Part shown: piece by piece, positions 45,371 to 52,072 of the stretch | How the letters are laid out: each line of letters begins with the position of its first letter | How positions within the stretch are numbered: the stretch's first letter is position 1 | Assembly (NCBI RefSeq): GCF_001904745.1 | Contig: NZ_MRCD01000054.1 | Location: 1-52,072, forward strand | DNA from: Calothrix sp. HK-06 | GTDB lineage: Bacteria > Cyanobacteriota > Cyanobacteriia > Cyanobacteriales > Nostocaceae | Reading direction: 5' to 3' | Length of the DNA: 52,072 bases | Translations under genes and position numbers: made by a program | The notes under the pieces: generated by a model | The model's input: the letters and a program-made list of their open reading frames with translations, nothing else | Told to the model about the DNA's origin: nothing | Databases searched by the model: none

Positions 45371-48300
45371 CTAAAATAGTGTAGTATTATTAACTACTGT
45401 AGTGTTAATATCGTGACTACCTCCCAAGGTAAACAAGTCATTTAATGCAAATGTAGAACCATTACTCTGAGCATAAGAACTACCTTGGTAAAGATCGCTC
45501 AACAACTCAATTGGGTAAGTGTGATTTCCAATAAAACTTGATTCACCCGGTTGGAACGAATCATTCCAATTTAAGTACACATCTAACCCACCAAGAAGAT
45601 CGTCGTAACCCAGAACGCTACTAGAATGTATGGCAATAACACGGTTTGCATCTGAAGCATCGAGTCGTTCTGACTCTTCCCTAAATCCATACTCAAATAA
45701 TGGTCCAGCTGGATCGAGACCAATGACTGTACTTAAAGCACTACCAGTTAGGCTATCATAAGTGTCGGCAGCAATACCGCTTACATGGGCGCCTAAACTG
45801 TGACCAATAAGGGTTGTATTGGTAGAATTAACGCCTAAATTACTCAAGAATTCCCCTAGCTCTTTGCCAACAATGGCTGTGCCATCGGCAGATTCCATAT
45901 AGTTGTAGTTATTACCCAAATCTGTCCAATCTGTTAAGAAAATGTTCGCGTTAGGATTATATCCGGCAATCGATTTAGCTAAATCTGCAAAGTCAGTAGC
46001 TGTTACTCCATCACTTTGCCATCCGTGAGTAATAACATATGTTGATTGAGTCCTGTCAAAAATACTATCTTGACCCCATAGATAGAACTTAGCTGATTCA
46101 GATTCTTGATAAAGCTTAAACTCGTTATCACTGCTTTCAATAACATTATCAGTGCTGTAAGCTTTAACTAGCTCTTGAATTTCATACTGCTGCAAGCTAA
46201 AACCATCATTAAATTGGAAGGTATCAATACGTTGAGTCTCCGAGGCATACCAATTTTGCAGAATTATTGTTTGGTCAGCATTAAGAATGCTTATTTCTAG
46301 GTCTAAATCTCCAAACTGCTTGAAGGTGATATTATCTGCACTGTATGAGAAGCTAAATGCCAATATATCAGTTGTAGCCGTATCACCTTGGTTGTCAATG
46401 TAAGCAGTAAGTTTACCAGCTAAAGAACCATCAATATTCCACTTTTCCAAGCTGTAGGTGTCATAGCCAGTACCACCAATAAAGGTGTTATTGTTACCGC
46501 CGATGAAGAACATATTACTACCACTTCCACCTTTAATGGTATTGTTCTCACCGTCACTGATAACAGTGTCATCACCATCGCCAGCATCAAAGGTATTGTA
46601 ATAACCACCAGCATTAATTAAGTCATTACCACTACCTGCATTAAACTTACTATAAATGTCGGTAGCAGTAATTGTGTCATTGCCTTCACCACTATAGACT
46701 TTGTTGTTGATACCATTAGAGAAAATAGTATCGTTGTCAGCAAAGGTGTATATTTTGTTTCCTATTCCAATATTAGCAACTGTTTCTTGACCGTAGAAAT
46801 CAATGAAGTAGTTGGATTTTCCACCCGCAAGCATCCAGTCATCGCCATTACCACCAAAGACAATATTGGTTTTACCGATACCAAAAATCGTATCATTACC
46901 TTCGCCACCGAGGAAAATATTAGACTTCCCACCAGCAAGTAGGATATCCTCACCATCGCCACCGCTAATTATGTTACTTTCACCTAAACCGATGATAATA
47001 TCGTTACCACTTTGAGCAAGAATACTGTTGGTTTTGCCTAAAGCAACAACAATATCGTCATCACTACCAGCAGCTATGATGTTAATTTGTCCAGCAGCAA
47101 GGATAGTATCGGCGCCGCTACCGCTAAGAATGTAGTTAGATTTACCAGCACTAAAGATTAGGTCATTACCTTCATCACTTAGTACAGCATTATTTTGACC
47201 AGCACCCAATACTATGTCATTACCAGCACCACCTAACATGACATTATTCTGACCAGCGCTAACTAGAATATCATCTCCCAAGGCGCCACTAACAATATTG
47301 AGTTTACCTGCTGCAACGATAATATCGCCGTTATCCTGATAGAAATTAAAGTTAAATCGATTCAGGAAGTAATTAGAGTTAAATTGAGATAAGTTGGGAC
47401 TCAGATTTGACCAATCAGGTAAAGATAAGTTAAGCGAAGAGAAGTCAGGAAGATTAAAGCTAGGAAGGGAAAGATTTGCTAACGTACTATTTAGGGTTTG
47501 AATATCGTTAGTACTACTTTCATCTAACGTTCCAAAGCTAGGTAAAGTGAAAGTGGGTATGGAAATATCAGCAGGAGTCGCGACAGAATTAAACCCAAAT
47601 TCATCTAAAGAGTAGTCAAAATCAGAGGTATTGAAGTCGAAGTTGAGGTCGAAGCTAGTATCTGTACTATCGGAGAAGAGGTTAATATTGAATAAGCTTG
47701 GTAACTCTAAAGAACCAAGGTCAATGTTTGTTAAGCTATTCCAATCAACATCTGGGAAAAAGCTTTCAATATTTATTTCAGAGGGGATATCAGGGATAAA
47801 GTCATCGGTGCTAGGAAGTTCAATTGAGCCATAATTTAAATGGCTGAAGTAACCTTCTTCATAAATAATGTTTTTGCTTCCGCCAGCGAAAATTAGGTCG
47901 CTACCATTACCACCACTCAAAATGTTAGTTTGGCTAACGGCAACAATAATGTCATCACCATCACCAGCACTCACAGAATTTTTCTGACCGGCAGCAAAGA
48001 TAATGTCATCACCGTTACCAGTACTGGCAGAATTTTGCTTACCGCCAGCAAAGATAACATCATTGCCCTCGAATGTGTAAATTCTATTACTTGAACCAAT
48101 GCTAATAACGGTATTATCACCAAAGAAATCGAGGAACTTGTTGTTACTTCCTCCTGCAATAATCCAATCATTGCCGCGATCGCCAGATATAATATTGTTT
48201 TGACCGATACCGACAATAATGTCATCGCCGGCACCACCGAGGAAGATATTCGACTTACCGCCAGCTAATAATACATCATTACCATCGCCACCACTTATTC

Positions 48301-51300
48301 GGTTACTTTCACCTAAACCGATAACAATGTCATCACCACTTTGAGCGAGGATATTGTTGCTTTTACCGAGAGAGAACACAATATCATCACCGCTACCAGC
48401 CAGTATAACGTTGGTTTGTCCAGCAGCGAGGATAGTATCGTTATCACTACCACTGAGAATATAGTTTGATTTACCTGCATTTAAGATCAGGTCGTTACCT
48501 TCGTCTCCTAGCACCAGATTATTTTGACCAGCACCAAAGACTAATTCGTTACCAGCACCGCCAAACATGACGTTATTTTTACCAGCACTGATAATAACGT
48601 CATCTCCCAAGGCGCCACCAACAACGTTAAGTTGGCCTGCTGTAACGATAATATCACCGTTATTATTGTAGAAATCAAAGCTGAAGCGAGATGTCAAGTC
48701 AAAATTGGGCAAATCGGGTAAAGATAACCCAGTTAGGGATACATCAGGAAAAGAAAAATTAGAGAAATCGGGTAGAGAAAAGCTTGGTAGAGAAAGACTT
48801 GGTATGCTGAAATCAGGAATACCCAAGCTAGGAATATCCAAGTCTACTATTGGTATAGTAAAGCTTGGTGTCTCCCAACTAGGTAAACTGAAACTTGGTA
48901 AAGAGATATTAGGAACAGAGAAAGAACCGAAGCCAAACTCACCCAAAGAGAAGTCAAAATCAGCAAGATTGAAGTCAAAGTCTAGATCAAAAGTTAAATC
49001 TGGGATATCAACGTCAATATCAATATCGAGAAGTTGATCCAAGCTAAAACCAAGACTAGGTAAGTCCAAAGCCCCAAGATTTATACTAAACAAATTCGTC
49101 AAATCAATATCTAAAATATTGAGTTCTGGAAAGCTTAAATCAATACCAGAAATATTGAAATCTAGAAGGCTTAAATCAATATCTGAGATATTGAAAATTG
49201 GGAAGCTTAAATCAATATCGGGAATATTGAAATCTAGAAGGCTTAAATTAATCTCTGGGATATTGAAATTCAAATTATCAAAGTTAAAATCAATATCTGG
49301 AAGTTGAAAATTAATATCTGGTATCAAACTAGCGAGATAATTCCAATCAATATCGGGAAGTAAATTGTCAACACCAGGAATTTGAATCGAATCTAAAGTC
49401 CAACCTTGATTTAAACTGTCTCCGTAAACAAAGTTGTAAAGTCCCCCAGCAACAATAATATCTGCCCCTGCGTCACCTACAGCAGCATTATATTTTCCAA
49501 GGGTGACAATCACGTCATTTCCGGTGACTTGCCCAGTTGTTTCAACATTACCAGCATTTTCCCAATCTACACCAGTATTAATTTCATCGGTTCTAGCATC
49601 TTTACCTGCATTCTTCGTTTCACTGGAACCAAAACCACCCAAATCTATCCCCAAGGAATCACCGAAAGCAATATTCCCCATACCAGCGGCAACCATGATA
49701 TCATCGGCGCCGCCACCAATCATGGCATTGACTTTACCCACACCAATAATGAGGTCTTTACTATCACCCCAAGAGGTCAAGATATTGTATAAACCAACAC
49801 CAATCATTGTCGATGCACCATGACCGACTTTGGTTAGTAAATTCCCTTTACCAACGGCAATCATGGTATCTGTGTCATAGCTATCGCTAACTTTGGTGAG
49901 AATATTGAAGGCGCCACCAGCGTACATATTGGTGTTACCGCTACCAATCTTGGCAAAAACGTTAGCTCCACCAATAGCAGCCATAGTATCAGTACCACTA
50001 CCAGTTTTGACAAATACGTTTCCAGCAGCAAGTCCATATATCTCGTTGTTACCGTCAGAGTCGTAAACAACGTTGGCGCCGCCACCAGCAATAACTATGT
50101 CATTCCCTGAACCGGAGAGAACTACATTTAGTCCACCACCAACAACAATCTCATCATTTCCTGAGCCGGATTGAATTACGTTAGTACCACCAGCAGCAAT
50201 GATATTGTCAGTCCCAGAACCTGTAGTAATTACATTGGCAAGACCCGCAGCAATAATTTTATTATTACCATCGCTAGCGTTAATAACATTGGCGCCACCA
50301 TAAGCTTGTATGTCGTCGTCACCAGAACCAGTATTGATTACGTTGGCACCACCACCTGCGATGATTTTATTGTTGCCATTGCTAGCGTTGATGACATTGG
50401 CAGCACCGTAAGCTTCGATATTATCGCTACCAGAACCAGTATCAATGATATTGGCGCCACCTTCTGCGTAGATATTATCAGCGTTACCATCATCGTTGGC
50501 ATCAATTTCGTTACCACCACCGTAAGCTTTTATTGTGTCCGAACCGGAACGAGCATAAATTTTGTTATAGCCACCTTCAGCAGTGATGGTATCATTGCCG
50601 TTGCCAGCATCTATATCGTTGTAACCACCTTTAGCAGTGATGGTATCATTACCAGAACCAGCATCAATGATATTGGCGCCACCTTCAGCATAGATATTGT
50701 CAGCATTGCCATCATCATCAGCATCAATTACGTTGCCACCACCGTAAGCTTTTATTGTGTCCGAACCAGAACGGGCGTAAATTTTGTTATAGCCACCATA
50801 GGCAGTGATAGTGTCATTGCCATTTCCAGCATCAATATCGTTATAACCACCTTTAGCTGTGATGATGTCATTACCAGAACCAGCATCAATATCGTTGTAG
50901 GCGCCTTCTACGTAGATATTGTCAGCAAGTCCATCGTCGTTGGCATCAATTACATTACCAGCACCATAGGCTTTTATGGTGTCGGAACCGGAACGAGCAT
51001 AAATTTTGTTATAACCACCTTCAGCAGTAATAGTATCATTACCGTTTCCTGCATCAATATCGTTGTAACCACCTTTTGCTGTGATCGTGTCATTACCAGA
51101 ACCAGCGTCAATATCGTTGTAGGCGCCTTCTACGTAAATATTGTCAGCAAGTCCATCGTCGTTGGCATCAATTACATTACCAGCACCGTAAGCTTTTATC
51201 GTATCGGAACCAGAACGGGCATAAATTTTGTTATAGCCACCTTCAGCAGTAATAGTATCATTACCGTTTCCTGCATCGATGTCGTTGTAACCGCCTTTAG

Positions 51301-52072
51301 CAGTGATGATGTCATTACCAGAACCTGCATCAATATCGTTATAGGCGCCTTCAACATAAATATTGTCAGCAAGTCCGTCGTCATTGGCATCAATTACATT
51401 ACCAGCACCGTAAGCTTTTATTGTGTCAGAACCAGAACGGGCATAAATTTTGTTATAGCCACCATAGGCAGTGATTGTGTCATTACCGTTTCCAGCATCA
51501 ATATCGTTGTAGCCAGCTTCAGCAGTGATGGTATCATCACCGTTTCCAGCATCAATATCGTTGTAGCCACCTTTGGCAGTAATGGTGTCATTACCACTAC
51601 CTGCATCAATGATATTGGCGCCACCTTCTGCGTAGATACTGTCAGCATTACCATCATCATTGGCATCAATTACGTTACCACCACCGTAAGCTTTTATTGT
51701 GTCAGAACCAGAACGAGCATAAATTTTGTTATAACCACCTTCTGCAGTAATGGTGTCATTACCGTCTCCAGCATCTACATTGTTGTAGCCACCTTTAGCA
51801 TTGATGGTATCATTACCACTACCCGCATCAATAATATTGGTGCCACCTTCAGCATAGATATCATCGTTACCATTGTATACTCTCTGTACTGTAGTATACA
51901 CAGGAGTTACTATAGGAATGCGTATAAAACCAATATTTATGTACTCAGTTTTAAATCCAGTTAGTACATTTTCTGAAAAGGTTTTGCTGGAACTGCCTTG
52001 AATATAATTACCGCCACCATAAGCTTTGATAACATTAGAATTACTGTCGCCATTTGTATAAATTTTGTTGTA
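45371..52072 (-). CDS. Giant RTX-like repeat protein with C-terminal lipase (partial)
   Basis: The frame is open to the right edge, so more than 2230 residues are present and the N terminus is missing; a GTG at 51901 is not a real start. Reading inward: RTX-like 18-residue units (GGYNDIDAGNGNDTITAE) down to about 49430; a Leu/Asp/Pro/Phe-rich stretch (about 49390-48680); more RTX-like units to 47880; a second such stretch (47850-47350); more units to about 46450; a calcium-binding-related domain (LQNWYASETQRIDTFQFNDG); and a lipase domain of pancreatic type. The probable triad is Ser in GHSLGAH (codon 45797-45799), Asp in IGLDPAGP (45713-45715) and His in GNHTYP (45521-45523). RLDASDANRVIAIHSS also matches pancreatic lipases. 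It is probably a secreted, calcium-folded surface enzyme. Confidence 0.9.
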   Translation of the reverse strand, partial: YNKIYTNGDSNSNVIKAYGGGNYIQGSSSKTFSENVLTGFKTEYINIGFIRIPIVTPVYTTVQRVYNGNDDIYAEGGTNIIDAGSGNDTINAKGGYNNVDAGDGNDTITAEGGYNKIYARSGSDTIKAYGGGNVIDANDDGNADSIYAEGGANIIDAGSGNDTITAKGGYNDIDAGNGDDTITAEAGYNDIDAGNGNDTITAYGGYNKIYARSGSDTIKAYGAGNVIDANDDGLADNIYVEGAYNDIDAGSGNDIITAKGGYNDIDAGNGNDTITAEGGYNKIYARSGSDTIKAYGAGNVIDANDDGLADNIYVEGAYNDIDAGSGNDTITAKGGYNDIDAGNGNDTITAEGGYNKIYARSGSDTIKAYGAGNVIDANDDGLADNIYVEGAYNDIDAGSGNDIITAKGGYNDIDAGNGNDTITAYGGYNKIYARSGSDTIKAYGGGNVIDADDDGNADNIYAEGGANIIDAGSGNDTITAKGGYNDIDAGNGNDTITAEGGYNKIYARSGSDTIKAYGGGNEIDANDDGNADNIYAEGGANIIDTGSGSDNIEAYGAANVINASNGNNKIIAGGGANVINTGSGDDDIQAYGGANVINASDGNNKIIAAGLANVITTGSGTDNIIAAGGTNVIQSGSGNDEIVVGGGLNVVLSGSGNDIVIAGGGANVVYDSDGNNEIYGLAAGNVFVKTGSGTDTMAAIGGANVFAKIGSGNTNMYAGGAFNILTKVSDSYDTDTMIAVGKGNLLTKVGHGASTMIGVGLYNILTSWGDSKDLIIGVGKVNAMIGGGADDIMVAAGMGNIAFGDSLGIDLGGFGSSETKNAGKDARTDEINTGVDWENAGNVETTGQVTGNDVIVTLGKYNAAVGDAGADIIVAGGLYNFVYGDSLNQGWTLDSIQIPGVDNLLPDIDWNYLASLIPDINFQLPDIDFNFDNLNFNIPEINLSLLDFNIPDIDLSFPIFNISDIDLSLLDFNISGIDLSFPELNILDIDLTNLFSINLGALDLPSLGFSLDQLLDIDIDVDIPDLTFDLDFDFNLADFDFSLGEFGFGSFSVPNISLPSFSLPSWETPSFTIPIVDLDIPSLGIPDFSIPSLSLPSFSLPDFSNFSFPDVSLTGLSLPDLPNFDLTSRFSFDFYNNNGDIIVTAGQLNVVGGALGDDVIISAGKNNVMFGGAGNELVFGAGQNNLVLGDEGNDLILNAGKSNYILSGSDNDTILAAGQTNVILAGSGDDIVFSLGKSNNILAQSGDDIVIGLGESNRISGGDGNDVLLAGGKSNIFLGGAGDDIIVGIGQNNIISGDRGNDWIIAGGSNNKFLDFFGDNTVISIGSSNRIYTFEGNDVIFAGGKQNSASTGNGDDIIFAAGQKNSVSAGDGDDIIVAVSQTNILSGGNGSDLIFAGGSKNIIYEEGYFSHLNYGSIELPSTDDFIPDIPSEINIESFFPDVDWNSLTNIDLGSLELPSLFNINLFSDSTDTSFDLNFDFNTSDFDYSLDEFGFNSVATPADISIPTFTLPSFGTLDESSTNDIQTLNSTLANLSLPSFNLPDFSSLNLSLPDWSNLSPNLSQFNSNYFLNRFNFNFYQDNGDIIVAAGKLNIVSGALGDDILVSAGQNNVMLGGAGNDIVLGAGQNNAVLSDEGNDLIFSAGKSNYILSGSGADTILAAGQINIIAAGSDDDIVVALGKTNSILAQSGNDIIIGLGESNIISGGDGEDILLAGGKSNIFLGGEGNDTIFGIGKTNIVFGGNGDDWMLAGGKSNYFIDFYGQETVANIGIGNKIYTFADNDTIFSNGINNKVYSGEGNDTITATDIYSKFNAGSGNDLINAGGYYNTFDAGDGDDTVISDGENNTIKGGSGSNMFFIGGNNNTFIGGTGYDTYSLEKWNIDGSLAGKLTAYIDNQGDTATTDILAFSFSYSADNITFKQFGDLDLEISILNADQTIILQNWYASETQRIDTFQFNDGFSLQQYEIQELVKAYSTDNVIESSDNEFKLYQESESAKFYLWGQDSIFDRTQSTYVITHGWQSDGVTATDFADLAKSIAGYNPNANIFLTDWTDLGNNYNYMESADGTAIVGKELGEFLSNLGVNSTNTTLIGHSLGAHVSGIAADTYDSLTGSALSTVIGLDPAGPLFEYGFREESERLDASDANRVIAIHSSSVLGYDDLLGGLDVYLNWNDSFQPGESSFIGNHTYPIELLSDLYQGSSYAQSNGSTFALNDLFTLGGSHDINTTVVNNTTLF
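50560..51890 (-). repeat. 222-bp tandem repeats inside the giant gene
   Basis: Blocks of 74 codons (18+20+18+18 residues) recur about six times, for example starting near 51232, 51010 and 50791. Each contains one NVIDANDDGLADNIY unit and three GNGNDTI-type units. Copies differ at few positions, so the array is recent or homogenised. It is coding in the minus direction; the long plus-strand frame over it is a shadow. Confidence 0.85.

Noticed and set aside
50560-51890. Regularly spaced repeats suggestive of a CRISPR array
   Set aside because: Repeat period is 222 bp with sub-units of 54-60 bp, spacers are not unique, and the whole stretch is one coding frame.
51764-51901. GTG at 51901 as the start of the giant repeat protein
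   Set aside because: The frame runs on without a stop to the window edge and further repeat units (YGGGNYIQGS, NGDSNSNVIKAYGG) are encoded there.
50171-51964. Long plus-strand open frame of 597 codons over the giant repeat gene
   Set aside because: It is the antisense shadow of the repeat array: the regular codon pattern of the repeats keeps the opposite strand free of stops, and the product is low-complexity without any domain.

Overview
The window looks like a stretch of accessory chromosome from a filamentous, probably heterocyst-forming cyanobacterium. The evidence is gene content: an AMIN-domain TonB receptor, DUF928 and DUF1822 proteins, CHASE2 and CHAT proteins, a kinase-AAA-GAF-histidine kinase giant, and NHLP-leader lanthipeptide precursors. 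The DNA is AT-rich and carries many short palindromic repeats. GGCGCC occurs about 60 times by eye, against two or three expected, while the usual cyanobacterial palindrome GCGATCGC was seen only once. No tRNA, rRNA or CRISPR array was found.

Layout: (1) 46-1384, an ISL3-type insertion sequence next to a small unknown gene. (2) 1865-5123, lanthipeptide locus 1: a peptidase-containing exporter (LanT), one precursor gene, and decayed pieces of a second precursor and of a lanM gene. (3) 5268-8781, a CHAT fragment, a DUF928 protein and a CHASE2-nucleotide cyclase. (4) 9189-15142, exported sugar-oxidation genes (PQQ-type dehydrogenase, gluconolactonase, DUF4380 mutarotase-like protein) with an opposed YddA/McyH-type ABC transporter and an inverted-repeat element. 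(5) 15222-19913, lanthipeptide locus 2: two near-identical precursors, a hairpin terminator, a complete CCG-type LanM and a truncated HlyD. (6) 20300-25285, an AraC regulator, TonB-dependent receptor and PepSY membrane protein, probably siderophore uptake. (7) 25535-29492, lanthipeptide locus 3 (one precursor plus a 3' half copy) divergent from a TPR protein, then a membrane WD40 protein. (8) 29912-35362, a 1816-residue hybrid kinase. (9) 35924-41582, a divergent module: sigma-70-like factor and DUF1822 on one strand, CHAT-CHASE2 and DUF928 on the other. (10) 42112-44940, a DUF262/DUF1524 (GmrSD-like) defence nuclease, a DUF2267 protein and a chimeric CHAT/cyclase pseudogene. (11) 45371 to the right edge, a giant repeat protein ending in a pancreatic-type lipase domain; its N terminus lies outside the window.

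The most coherent system is the lanthipeptide family. Four intact precursor genes in three loci encode almost the same core (consensus ADKTxTVTSAGVTKCCW) behind an NHLP leader, served by one ProcM-like LanM and one C39-type exporter about 11 kb away. The loci share a roughly 180-bp upstream segment that also precedes the TPR gene and, in part, the exporter. Locus 1 keeps a broken lanM start region and the same terminator as locus 2, so it reads as a decayed duplicate. A second recurring theme is the CHAT/CHASE2/DUF928/DUF1822 gene set, present as one complete module, one partial module and two fragments.
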